Origin: Clostridiales bacterium UBA6386
GTDB taxonomy: Bacteria > Bacillota > Clostridia > Oscillospirales > Oscillospiraceae
NCBI GenBank assembly: GCA_002437585.1
Contig: DJQM01000016.1
Coordinates: 1-19,723 of the forward strand
Direction: 5' to 3'
Length of the DNA stretch: 19,723 nucleotides
Positions 6,313-13,591 of this stretch are shown here, piece after piece; position 1 is the first letter of the stretch; every line of letters starts with the position of its first letter. Position numbers and translations under genes: made by a program. The notes under the pieces were generated by a model, which saw nothing but the letters and a program-made list of their open reading frames with translations, searched no databases and was not told the DNA's origin.

Positions 6313-6720
6313 ATGATGATCTCCACCAGGGGGCGGTATTCCCTGCGGGTGCTGATCGATCTTGCCCGGCATGAGGGCTGCGTTCCCATGAAGGACGTGG
6401 CCGCCCGCCAGGGGATCTCCCTGGGATATCTGGAGAAGATTCTGCCGGTGCTGGTGAAAAACGGCATTGTGGTGGGCGTTCAGGGCAAGGGCGGCGGCTA
6501 CCAGCTGGCAAAGCCCGCCCAGGAGATCACCTTCGGGGAAATCCTCCGGCTGACGGAAGGGTCTCTGGCACCGGTTGCCTGCCTGGAAGAAGGCGCGCCG
6601 GAATGTCCCCGGGCGGATTTCTGTTCCACCCTGCCGGTGTGGACGGAGCTGGAGCGCATTGTCAGTACCTACCTTGACAGCGTGACCGTCGCCCAGGCGG
6701 CAAACCAGAGCAAAATTTGA
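6313..6720 (+). CDS. Rrf2-family transcriptional regulator
   Basis: 135 residues. The winged-helix N-terminus MMISTRGRYSLRVLIDLA and the wing GVQGKGGGYQLAKPAQEIT (55-73) are typical of Rrf2/CymR/IscR proteins, which are small dimeric repressors. Three Cys (90, 98, 104) stand as C-x7-C-x5-C where IscR-type proteins hold their Fe-S ligands (C-x5-C-x5-C in E. coli IscR), whereas CymR lacks them. It may therefore sense Fe-S or redox state; this is inferred. It begins six bases after metY without a clear ribosome site of its own, implying translational coupling. Linkage to metY suggests control of sulfur assimilation, possibly including its own promoter. Either ATG (6313 or 6316) may start it. Confidence 0.9.
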   Translation: MMISTRGRYSLRVLIDLARHEGCVPMKDVAARQGISLGYLEKILPVLVKNGIVVGVQGKGGGYQLAKPAQEITFGEILRLTEGSLAPVACLEEGAPECPRADFCSTLPVWTELERIVSTYLDSVTVAQAANQSKI

Positions 6721-6723
6721 CCG

Positions 6724-6760
6724 AACCCCGGTGCCGATCCTGGCACCGGGGTTTCTTTGT
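6724..6760 (+). terminator. Terminator of metY-rrf2
   Basis: AACCCCGGTGCC (6724-6735), loop GATCCT, GGCACCGGGGTT (6742-6753), then TCTTTGT: a 12-pair perfect stem with a T-rich tail, starting three bases after the regulator's stop. Confidence 0.92.
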
Positions 6761-6775
6761 ATGTTTGCGGGATGC

Positions 6776-7037
6776 GCCGAAAGACGCATGTCATTGCGAA
6801 CCAGCGTGCGCCGAAATCGAACTTGTCATTGCGAACCAGTGACCGATGTCACTGGTGTGGCAATCCGTTTTCCCTCGTTCCCCCGGTTCCCACTCTGGAG
6901 GAGCTGTCACGAAGTGACTGAGAGGGTAAATATGCGCCCTCCCCGCCCCGACCGGGCACCTCTCCCAGAGGGAGAGGCAAGGATACGGATTGCCACGTCG
7001 GCCGCTGGCCTCCTCGCAATGACATGCGTTTTTCGGC
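6776..7037. repeat. Dispersed palindromic repeat, copy B, with 24-bp terminal inverted repeats
   Basis: The 24-base ends (6776-6799 and 7014-7037) are inverted copies differing at one position, giving a 262-base element bounded by TCGCAATGACATGCG-type termini. Inside are a second direct copy of TGTCATTGCGAACCAG (6789-6804 and 6824-6839), a perfect hairpin ACCAGTGAC-CGAT-GTCACTGGT (about 6834-6855), and inverted copies of the tail word GGCAATCCGT (about 6860 and 6985). It shares head and tail with copies A and C. No open frame worth calling; it resembles a MITE or repetitive extragenic palindrome cluster. Confidence 0.88.
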
Positions 7038-7076
7038 TTGCGCAGATACGGAGCACCGGAACGCACCGTAGAATTG

Positions 7077-7086
7077 GAAACGTTTC
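7077..7086. promoter_or_regulatory. Upstream LacI-type operator
   Basis: Perfect ten-base palindrome GAAACGTTTC with the central CG typical of LacI/GalR operators. Its centre lies 128 bases before that of the downstream copy, a spacing compatible with DNA looping. The likely ligand is the LacI-family protein encoded at 10935. Confidence 0.65.
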
Positions 7087-7158
7087 AGCGAAGTGCCCAA
7101 AATGAAACTGTGCGGATTGTTGAAAAAGCGGAAAATCCTTTCGACCTACAAAAAGGGG

Positions 7159-7187
7159 TTGATTTCTTGGGAAAACTGCGGTAAACT
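7159..7187 (+). promoter_or_regulatory. Promoter of the sugar ABC operon
   Basis: TTGATT (7159-7164), 17-base spacer, TAAACT (7182-7187). RNA would start at about 7194, directly before and within the downstream operator. Confidence 0.75.
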
Positions 7188-7195
7188 CAAATCAC

Positions 7196-7215
7196 GGAAA
7201 CGATGAAACGTTTCC
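7196..7215. promoter_or_regulatory. Downstream LacI-type operator at the RNA start
   Basis: GAAACGTTTC (7205-7214) is nested in a wider inverted repeat, GGAAACG (7196-7202) with CGTTTCC (7209-7215). It sits on the predicted transcription start, where a bound repressor would block initiation. It shares its ten-base core with the site at 7077. Confidence 0.75.
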
Positions 7216-7264
7216 AAAATAAGACACCGGATTTCCGGTTCCCAATACGATAGGAGGAAATAAA

Positions 7265-8623
7265 ATGAAAAAGCTGATTGCTATGCTGCTGGCTCTGGTC
7301 ATGGTACTGGGTCTGGCCGCTTGCGGCGGCGAGACTGCCCCCGCTGAGACCAAGGCACCTGCCGCTACCGAAGCCGCCACTGCCGCCCCCGCCGAGGCTG
7401 CTACTGCCGAGGGTCGGGTTTACTACCTGAACTTCAAGCCTGAGGCCGACGCTACCATGCAGGAGCTGGCCGCTCTGTACACCGAGACCACCGGTGTTCC
7501 CGTCAAGGTCGTCACCGCCGCTTCCGGCACCTACTCCGACACCCTGACCGCTGAGATGGCCAAGTCCGAGGCTCCCACCATCTTCAACATCGGCAACATG
7601 TCCGGCCTGAAGGACTGGGACGACTACGCACTGGATCTGACCGACTCCGCCGTTGCCGGTGAGCTGACCACCAACGACTTCAACCTCTACAACGCCGCCG
7701 GTGAGCTGAAGGCTCTGGGCTACTGCTTCGAGTCCTACGGCATCATCGTCAACAAGGCTCTGCTGGAGAAGGCCGGTCACTCTCTGGACGAGATCAAGGA
7801 TTTCGCTTCCCTGAAGGCCGTCGCTGACGACATCCACGCCCGGGCTTCCGAGCTGGGCTTCGACGCCTTCTCCGCCTCCGGTCTGGACAGCTCCTCTTCC
7901 TGGCGTTTCTCCGGCCACCTGGCCAACATGCCCCTGTTCTATGAGTTCCGGGATGACAACATCACCGAGCAGCCCGCTACCATCAAGGGCACCTATCTGG
8001 ATAACTTCCGTCAGATCTGGGATCTGTACATCACCGATACCGCCGCTGACCCCAAGACCCTGACCACCAGCACCGGCGACGAGTCCGAGGCTGAGTTCGG
8101 CGAAGGCAAGGCTGTCTTCTATCAGAACGGCACCTGGGAGTACGCCAACCTGACCGCCGCCGACAAGTTCGGCATGAGCAGCGACGACCTGGCCATGATC
8201 CCCATCTACTGCGGCGTCGCCGGTGAGGAGAAGGCCGGCCTGTGCTCCGGCACCGAGAACTGCTGGGCTGTGAACAGCAAGGTCTCCGAGGCCGATCAGA
8301 AGGCTTCCCTGGACTTCCTGTACTGGCTGATCACCGATCCCACCGCCGCTCAGAAGATGGTCGACACCCTGGGTGCTCTGCCCTTCAAGAGCTGCCCCGA
8401 GTCCTCCAACACCTTCATCGTTGACGGCAACAATCTGCTGGCAAAGGGCAACTACGCTGTGACCTGGGCCTTCAACCACACTCCCAACGTGGACAGCTGG
8501 AGAGCTACCGTTGTGACCGCTCTGGCCAAGTACTCCGCCGATCCCACCGACGCCAACTGGGCTGAGGTCGTGTCCGCCTTCGTGGACGGCTGGGCCTACG
8601 AGTACACCGTCGCCAACGGCTAA
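7265..8623 (+). CDS. Sugar ABC transporter solute-binding lipoprotein
   Basis: 452 residues, extracellular family-1 binding protein. The signal peptide ends in the lipobox LAAC with lipidated Cys20, followed by an Ala/Thr/Pro/Glu-rich tether to about residue 55. The binding domain follows with typical features: GEGKAVFYQNGTWE near 280 and a C-terminal segment with DPTAAQKMVDTLGALPF. Codon use is strongly biased toward C- and G-ending preferred codons, suggesting high expression. It starts 6 bases after TAGGAGGAAATAAA. Permease genes follow and MalQ is encoded nearby, so malto-oligosaccharides are the likely ligands; the sequence alone does not prove the sugar. Expression is probably repressed by the LacI protein at 10935. 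Confidence 0.93.
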   Translation: MKKLIAMLLALVMVLGLAACGGETAPAETKAPAATEAATAAPAEAATAEGRVYYLNFKPEADATMQELAALYTETTGVPVKVVTAASGTYSDTLTAEMAKSEAPTIFNIGNMSGLKDWDDYALDLTDSAVAGELTTNDFNLYNAAGELKALGYCFESYGIIVNKALLEKAGHSLDEIKDFASLKAVADDIHARASELGFDAFSASGLDSSSSWRFSGHLANMPLFYEFRDDNITEQPATIKGTYLDNFRQIWDLYITDTAADPKTLTTSTGDESEAEFGEGKAVFYQNGTWEYANLTAADKFGMSSDDLAMIPIYCGVAGEEKAGLCSGTENCWAVNSKVSEADQKASLDFLYWLITDPTAAQKMVDTLGALPFKSCPESSNTFIVDGNNLLAKGNYAVTWAFNHTPNVDSWRATVVTALAKYSADPTDANWAEVVSAFVDGWAYEYTVANG

Positions 8624-8639
8624 TCCCATAGAACCACCG

Positions 8640-8726
8640 AAAGGGGCGGGCACTGCCCGTCCCTTTCTTCCAGATACAGAGCGGGGGCCTGCCCCCGGAA
8701 CACCCGGAGGCAAGCCTCTGCTCTGT
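8640..8726 (+). promoter_or_regulatory. Structured spacer between binding protein and permeases
   Basis: First hairpin 8640-8666: a 12-pair stem (one G-U pair) with loop ACT, followed by CTTCC. Second structure 8676-8726: an outer stem ACAGAGC/GCTCTGT enclosing GGGGGC-CT-GCCCCC (8683-8696) and GAGG-CAAG-CCTC (8707-8718), a three-way junction. Neither has a proper U-tract. Such spacers can protect the upstream mRNA or partly terminate, giving more binding protein than permease, as in malE-malF; that role is inferred. Confidence 0.65.
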
Positions 8727-8756
8727 AAAAAATCAATCACAGAAAGGATGATTCAC

Positions 8757-9653
8757 TTGGCAAAAACCAAACGGAGTGTCAATCTGGTGCAGCGTCCCAT
8801 TAAGAAATTCGCGCCGATTTTCATTCTCCCCACCTTCGCCGCCTTCCTTATCGGCTTTGTCTGGCCCTTCCTTCAGGGCATTTATCTGTCCTTCTGCAAT
8901 TTCAATACCCCGAAGGATGCCAAGTGGGTGGGCATCGGCAACTATCTGAAGGTCTTCACCGACGCGGGCCTCATCAACGCCTTCAAGAACACCGCGGCCT
9001 TCGCCGTGGTGTCCATCGTGCTCATCAACGTCATCGCCTTCCTGATCGCCTACGCCCTGACCCAGAAAATGCGGGGGGCGAACCTGTTCCGCACCGTCTT
9101 CTTCATGCCCAACCTGATCGGCGGCGTGGTGCTGGGCTACATCTGGAGCATGATCTTCGACGGCATTCTGAAAAACTACGGTACTTATCTGACGGCCAAC
9201 GGCACCTACGGCTTCTGGGGTCTGGTGATTCTGGTAGCCTGGCAGCAGATCGGCTACATGATGATCATCTACATTGCCGGCTTGCAGGCGATTTCCGAGG
9301 ATATGCTGGAGGCGGCGAAGATCGACGGCGCCAGCGGCTCCCAGACCCTGTTCCAGGTGGTCATCCCCAATGTGATGCCCGCCATCACCACCTGCACCTT
9401 CCTGACGCTGACCAACTCCTTCAAGATGTTCGACCAGAACATGGCTCTGACCGGCGGCCTGCCTTCCGTTATGCAGGACGGGGCGAAGATCAACATCACC
9501 GAGCTGCTGGCACTGAATATCTATTCCACCTACAATATCAATAAGAACTGGCACGGCGTGGCTCAGGCCAAGGCGGTCGTGTTCTTCATTCTGGTGGCGG
9601 TGCTGGCCATTGCCCAGCAGGCGGCTACCCGTTCCAAGGAGGTTGAGCAGTAA
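8757..9653 (+). CDS. Sugar ABC transporter permease 1 (MalF/UgpA type)
   Basis: 298 residues from the TTG start at 8757. It is an inner-membrane permease with about six helices; the loop EAAKIDGASGSQTLFQVVIPNVMP is the EAA motif that contacts the ATPase. The ATG nine bases earlier (8748) overlaps the AGAAAGGA ribosome site itself, so TTG at 8757, nine bases after it, is the better start and gives MAKTKRSVNLVQ. It overlaps the next permease by one base (TAATG). No ATPase is encoded in the cluster, so a shared MsmX-type ATPase elsewhere is expected. Confidence 0.9.
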   Translation: MAKTKRSVNLVQRPIKKFAPIFILPTFAAFLIGFVWPFLQGIYLSFCNFNTPKDAKWVGIGNYLKVFTDAGLINAFKNTAAFAVVSIVLINVIAFLIAYALTQKMRGANLFRTVFFMPNLIGGVVLGYIWSMIFDGILKNYGTYLTANGTYGFWGLVILVAWQQIGYMMIIYIAGLQAISEDMLEAAKIDGASGSQTLFQVVIPNVMPAITTCTFLTLTNSFKMFDQNMALTGGLPSVMQDGAKINITELLALNIYSTYNINKNWHGVAQAKAVVFFILVAVLAIAQQAATRSKEVEQ

Positions 9654-10507
9654 TGAAAAACAAGAAGTCTCAGTATTCCCCTCTCAGCAAGGCACTGACT
9701 GTATTTTTCGTTTTTCTGTGCCTTGCCTGGGTGATCCCCATTTTTGAGGTACTCATCAATTCCTTCAAGGAAAACTCCGCGGTCAACCTGAATCCCTTCG
9801 CCCTGCCCAATTCCGAGAGCTTCGTTGGCTTTGCCAACTATATCAAGGGCATGACCTTCGGCAACTATCCCTTCCTCAAGTCCGTGAGCTACAGCCTGTT
9901 CATCACCGTGGTCTCCGTGGCGCTGATCCTGCTGTTCTGCTCCATGTCCGCCTGGTACATTGCCCGGGTGAACAGCCTGGGAAGCCGGATCTTCTACTAT
10001 CTGTGCCTGTTTTCCATGATCGTGCCCTTCCAGATGGTCATGTTCACCCTGACCTTCACCGCCGATCAGCTGAAGCTGAACACCCCCTTCACCATTCCCA
10101 TTGTGTATCTGGGCTTTGGCGCGGGTCTGGCCATTTTCATGTTCCTGGGCTTCGTCAAGGGGCTTCCTATGGAGATTGAGGAAGCGGCGGCCATCGACGG
10201 CTGCGGCCCGCTGCGCACCTTTTTCCTGGTGGTGCTGCCCATGCTCAAGCCCACCATGATCTCCGTGGGCATTCTGGAGCTGATGTGGGTGTGGAACGAC
10301 TATCTGCTGCCCTATCTGGTGCTGGATCGTACCAAGTACATGACCATCCCCATTCACGTTCAGTATCTGAAGGGCTCCTACGGCTCCGTGGATCTGGGCG
10401 CGACCATGGCGGTCATCATGCTGAGCATTATCCCCATCATTCTGGTGTACATGTTCTGCCAGAAGCACATCATCAAGGGCGTGGCCGCCGGTGCCGTCAA
10501 GGGCTAA
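9653..10507 (+). CDS. Sugar ABC transporter permease 2 (MalG/UgpE type)
   Basis: 284 residues with about six membrane helices. The EAA loop reads EEAAAIDGCGPLRTFFLVVLPMLKP near residues 178-202. Ribosome site AAGGAGG lies inside the end of permease 1, and the ATG overlaps its stop, so the two are translated as a coupled pair, fitting a heterodimeric channel. A hairpin GCCGGG-AGC-CCCGGC (10509-10523) follows at once but lacks a U-tract, so termination there is uncertain. Neighbours point to import of oligosaccharides. Confidence 0.92.
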   Translation: MKNKKSQYSPLSKALTVFFVFLCLAWVIPIFEVLINSFKENSAVNLNPFALPNSESFVGFANYIKGMTFGNYPFLKSVSYSLFITVVSVALILLFCSMSAWYIARVNSLGSRIFYYLCLFSMIVPFQMVMFTLTFTADQLKLNTPFTIPIVYLGFGAGLAIFMFLGFVKGLPMEIEEAAAIDGCGPLRTFFLVVLPMLKPTMISVGILELMWVWNDYLLPYLVLDRTKYMTIPIHVQYLKGSYGSVDLGATMAVIMLSIIPIILVYMFCQKHIIKGVAAGAVKG

Positions 10508-10934
10508 GGCCGGGAGCCCCGGCGGGCAATGCGTGCGCTAGCGGGTCTGCTGTCGAGACACCACTGGGCACCGCTCGGTATCGTCCTTGCGGAGCAGCTT
10601 ATATGGAAGCTGTCATTGCGAACCACTAGGCTCGCAGGCGTGTACAGAGCGCAACCGGCGAAGCCGGCTCTTAGCGCGCAGTAGTGGTGCTCCGCGCAGC
10701 GAATCAAAATCCGAATGACTGCCAGTGGCAGTCATACCGCAATGTATCGCAGAACTGGTGTGACCCCTTCCAGGGATTCCCTCCGGTCACAATCCGTTTC
10801 CCAAGCCTTCCCCTGAGAGGGAAAGGCGCCGGCCGGGCGGATGAGGCCGCGTTCAGAAGACGGAAGAACCATGATCCCGGGCGGCCGCTGGCCGCCCCTG
10901 TCCGTAAAAGAAAAAGCGAAAGGAGCGCGCCCAC
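10508..10934. other. Intergenic region with repeat copy C before the LacI-type gene
   Basis: 427 bases. It starts with a GC-rich hairpin (10509-10523), then repeat copy C (10611-10815), then about 100 bases of GC-rich sequence with no clear promoter, ending in the ribosome site AAAGGAG (10918-10924). No gene recognised. The regulator is either cotranscribed from upstream or driven by a promoter I cannot see. Confidence 0.7.
10611..10815. repeat. Dispersed palindromic repeat, copy C
   Basis: Head TGTCATTGCGAACCA (10611-10625), tail ACAATCCGTTTCCC (10790-10803). It shares GTGGTGCTCCGCGCAGCGAA (10684-10703) with copy A. The central hairpin is ATGACTGCC-AGT-GGCAGTCAT, where copy A has ATGATTGCC-GGC-GGCAATCAT: a T-A pair replaced by C-G. 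Two extra nested palindromes enlarge it: CACTA...TAGTG with an inner CCGGC-GAA-GCCGG, and GTGACC...GGTCAC near 10760-10790. Confidence 0.85.
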
Positions 10935-11939
10935 ATGACCATCAAGGACATCGCCGCCAGAACCGGCTACGCCGTGGGCACGGTTTCCCGGGCACTGAAC
11001 AACCACCCCAACGTCAGCCCCAAGGCCCGTGCCGCCATCCAGCAGGCCGCGGCGGAAATGGGCTTCGAGCTGAACGTCAACGCCAAGCAGCTCAAGCAGA
11101 CCCACTCCAACACCATTCTGATGGTGGTCAAGGGTACCCGGAACGAGCTGTTCGGGGAGATGGTGGAGAAGATCCAGCAGCGGATCTCCGAGACCCGATA
11201 TCAGCTGGTGGTGGACTATGTGGACGAGGATGCCAACGAGGCCGCCCGTGCCATCAAGCTCTGCCGGGAGAAAAAGCCCCTGGGCGTTCTGTTCCTGGGG
11301 GGCGTGAACGAGAATTTTACCGGGGAGTTCCGGGCGGTGGACGTACCCTGCGTGGTGGCGACAAACGACGCTTCCGCCCTGCCATTGGCGAACCTGTCCA
11401 GCGTCACCATTGACGACCGGGAGGCCGGACGCCAGGCGGTGGAGACCCTGATTTCCCTGGGACACCGGCGCATTGCCATCGTCGGCGGCGACCGACGGCT
11501 GTCTGACACCAGCCGTCTGCGCTACGAAGGATGCCTTCAGGCCATTCAGGCTCACGGCCTGGATTTTGACCCGGCGCGGGATTATCAGGGCGTGCGCTAT
11601 TCCTATCGGGACGGCTACCGGGCCACCAAGGCTCTGCTTGCCGCAGGCCGGGAGTTTACGGCTCTGTTCACCTGCGCCGATGTTATGGCCATCGGCGCCA
11701 TCCGAGCCTTGGGCGACGCGGGCAAGCGGGTGCCGGAGGACGTGTCGGTGCTGGGGGTGGACGGCCTGCCCATCGGAGAGTATCTGGTACCCCGGCTTGC
11801 TACGGTGGTGCAGCCGGCGGAGGAAATGGCGGCCAGAAGCGTGAAAATTCTTCTGGACGGCATGGAAAACGGCGCGCCCTGCCGCCATGAGCGGGTACCC
11901 TTCCGGATCAGCTGCCGGGAGAGCGTCCGGAAACGCTGA
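10935..11939 (+). CDS. LacI-family transcriptional regulator
   Basis: 334 residues. The N-terminal helix-turn-helix TIKDIAARTGYAVGTVSRALN (2-22) and hinge (about 45-58) are followed by a periplasmic-binding-protein-like sensor domain with SLGHRRIAIVGG near 176-187 and FTCADVMAIGAIRAL near 246-260. The protein dimerises and binds a palindromic operator in response to a sugar. It sits between the permease genes and malQ, so it probably controls uptake and breakdown of oligosaccharides. The GAAACGTTTC sites at 7077 and 7205 fit its family's operators. Ribosome site AAAGGAG is 10 bases before the ATG; malQ follows 47 bases after its stop. Confidence 0.94.
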   Translation: MTIKDIAARTGYAVGTVSRALNNHPNVSPKARAAIQQAAAEMGFELNVNAKQLKQTHSNTILMVVKGTRNELFGEMVEKIQQRISETRYQLVVDYVDEDANEAARAIKLCREKKPLGVLFLGGVNENFTGEFRAVDVPCVVATNDASALPLANLSSVTIDDREAGRQAVETLISLGHRRIAIVGGDRRLSDTSRLRYEGCLQAIQAHGLDFDPARDYQGVRYSYRDGYRATKALLAAGREFTALFTCADVMAIGAIRALGDAGKRVPEDVSVLGVDGLPIGEYLVPRLATVVQPAEEMAARSVKILLDGMENGAPCRHERVPFRISCRESVRKR

Positions 11940-11986
11940 AGAAGCCTTCCTTCGCTTCCGGAAGGTAAAATATGAGGAGAAACAAC

Positions 11987-13471
11987 ATGCGGCAAAGCGG
12001 AATTTTAATGCACATCACCTCCCTGCCCGGGCCTTACGGCGTGGGCACCATGGGAAAAAGTGCCTATGACTTTGTAGATTTTCTGGAGAAGGCAGGCCAG
12101 TCCTGCTGGCAGATTCTGCCCCTGTCCCCCACGGGCTACGGGGATTCCCCCTACCAGTCCTTTTCCGCCGGGGCGGGAAATCCCTACCTCATCGATCTGG
12201 ATATCCTGGTTTCCCAGGGGCTTCTGAGGCCGGAGGAACCGGCGGCGGTGAACTGGGGGGACGATCCTGGCCGGGTCAGCTATGGAAGGCTTTACGCCCA
12301 GCGGGGGAAGCTCCTGCACGAGGCCTTCCGCCGGTTCACCCCGGACGGGGAATATGAAGCATTCCTGGAAGAAAGCACCCAGTGGCTCCCGGATTACGCC
12401 CTGTTCATGGCTCTGAAGGAGAACCACGGCGGCGCGCCCTGGCTTTCCTGGGAGGAGGATCTGCGGCTGCGCCGGGCGGACGCGCTGGAGCGGGCACGGC
12501 AGGAAAACCGGGAGGAGATCCGATATCATTGCTTCGTCCAGTACCAGTTCCGGAAGCAGTGGCGGGCTTTGCGAGCCTACGCCAACGGCAAGGGCATCCG
12601 GATCGTCGGCGACGTACCCATTTACGTGCCCCTGGATTCGGCGGACGTGTGGGTGAATAGCCACCTTTTCCAGCTGGACGAGACCCGGCACCCCAGGGTG
12701 GTGGCGGGCTGCCCGCCGGACGGCTTCACCGCCGACGGCCAGCTCTGGGGCAATCCCATTTACGACTGGCAGGCCATGGCGGATACGGGCTATGCCTGGT
12801 GGATTCACCGGCTGGAAGCCGCCGCCGACATGTACGACGTGGTGCGCTTTGACCATTTCCGGGGCTTTGAAAGCTACTGGGCGGTGCCCGCCGGGGACAA
12901 GACCGCCAGAAACGGCACCTGGGTCAAGGGGCCTGGGATCGGCTTCATCCGGGCGGTGCAGAAGGCTCTGCCGGAGCTGGACTTTATCGCCGAGGATTTG
13001 GGCTTCGTGACCCCCGGCGTCCGGAAGCTCCTGGAGGATTCCGGCTATCCGGGCATGAAGGTGCTGGAATTTGCCTTCGATTCCCGGGAGGAAAGCGATT
13101 ACCTGCCCCACCTGTACCCGGTGGATTCCGTGTGCTACACCGGCACCCACGACAATGTGACCCTGAAGCAGTGGTTCGACGAGGCTTCCAAGGAGGACAA
13201 GGCCTACGCCAAGGCCTACCTGGGTCTGAACCGGCAGGAGGGCTACGTCTGGGGCATGATCCGGGGGGGCATGTCCAGCGTTTCCAAGCTGTTCGTTGCC
13301 CAGATGCAGGACTATCTGGAGCTGGGCGGGGAAGCGAGAATGAATTTCCCCGGCACCCTGTCCGGAGCCAACTGGACCTGGCGTGCCCAGCCGGGCTTCG
13401 CCTCGGACAAGCTGGCGAAGAGAATCCGGAAGATGACCGGCCTGTACGGCAGACTGAAAAAGGAAGACTAA
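11987..13471 (+). CDS. malQ: 4-alpha-glucanotransferase (MalQ, GH77)
   Basis: 494 residues, cytoplasmic. It transfers alpha-1,4-glucan segments between malto-oligosaccharides, releasing glucose. It has GH77 features throughout: SPTGYGDSPYQSFSAGAGNP (47-66), DVPIYV, GCPPDGFTADGQLWGNPIY (242-260), RFDHFRGF with nucleophile Asp289, AEDLG with acid/base Glu336 and THDN with Asp389. Length is typical for the bacterial short form. ATG at 11972 is possible, but 11987 follows GAGGAG by seven bases and begins MRQSGILMHITSLPGPYG, the family's usual N-terminus. It is downstream of the LacI regulator and closes the sugar cluster, matching malto-oligosaccharide uptake. A strong hairpin follows. Confidence 0.96.
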   Translation: MRQSGILMHITSLPGPYGVGTMGKSAYDFVDFLEKAGQSCWQILPLSPTGYGDSPYQSFSAGAGNPYLIDLDILVSQGLLRPEEPAAVNWGDDPGRVSYGRLYAQRGKLLHEAFRRFTPDGEYEAFLEESTQWLPDYALFMALKENHGGAPWLSWEEDLRLRRADALERARQENREEIRYHCFVQYQFRKQWRALRAYANGKGIRIVGDVPIYVPLDSADVWVNSHLFQLDETRHPRVVAGCPPDGFTADGQLWGNPIYDWQAMADTGYAWWIHRLEAAADMYDVVRFDHFRGFESYWAVPAGDKTARNGTWVKGPGIGFIRAVQKALPELDFIAEDLGFVTPGVRKLLEDSGYPGMKVLEFAFDSREESDYLPHLYPVDSVCYTGTHDNVTLKQWFDEASKEDKAYAKAYLGLNRQEGYVWGMIRGGMSSVSKLFVAQMQDYLELGGEARMNFPGTLSGANWTWRAQPGFASDKLAKRIRKMTGLYGRLKKED

Positions 13472-13474
13472 GCG

Positions 13475-13508
13475 ACCCTCCCGGCGCGGAACGCGCCGGG
13501 AGGGTTTG
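13475..13508 (+). terminator. Terminator after malQ
   Basis: ACCCTCCCGGCGCG (13475-13488), loop GAA, CGCGCCGGGAGGGT (13492-13505), then TTG. A 14-pair perfect stem, very stable but with a short T run. Confidence 0.82.
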
Positions 13509-13526
13509 ACAGTTTGACGAAAACGG

Positions 13527-13555
13527 TTGCAAAATTCGTGATTTTATGCTACGAT
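13527..13555 (+). promoter_or_regulatory. Promoter of the ligase-like pair with a cre-like site
   Basis: TTGCAA (13527-13532), 17-base spacer, TACGAT (13550-13555). Positions 13517-13531 (ACGAAAACGGTTGCA) match 14 of 15 positions of the cre consensus WTGNAANCGNWNNCW and overlap the -35, where CcpA or a LacI-family repressor would block transcription. The regulatory role is inferred. Confidence 0.6.
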
Positions 13556-13591
13556 AAGCCCAGCTAAAAGCAAATTCCGGAGGAAATCAAA

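Larger units (their letters stand above)
6721..7264. other. Intergenic region before the sugar ABC operon
   Basis: 544 bases without a gene. It contains the metY-rrf2 terminator, repeat copy B, two GAAACGTTTC operators (7077-7086 and 7196-7215) and the promoter of the solute-binding protein gene (7159-7187). Its open frames run across the repeat and have no ribosome sites or protein-like composition. Confidence 0.8.

Noticed and set aside
4816..6789. 657-codon minus-strand frame opposite metY and rrf2
   Set aside because: Shadow frame; it spans a terminator, a promoter and two certain genes.
6731..7105. Open frames across repeat copy B
   Set aside because: They translate the repeat's palindromes, without ribosome sites.
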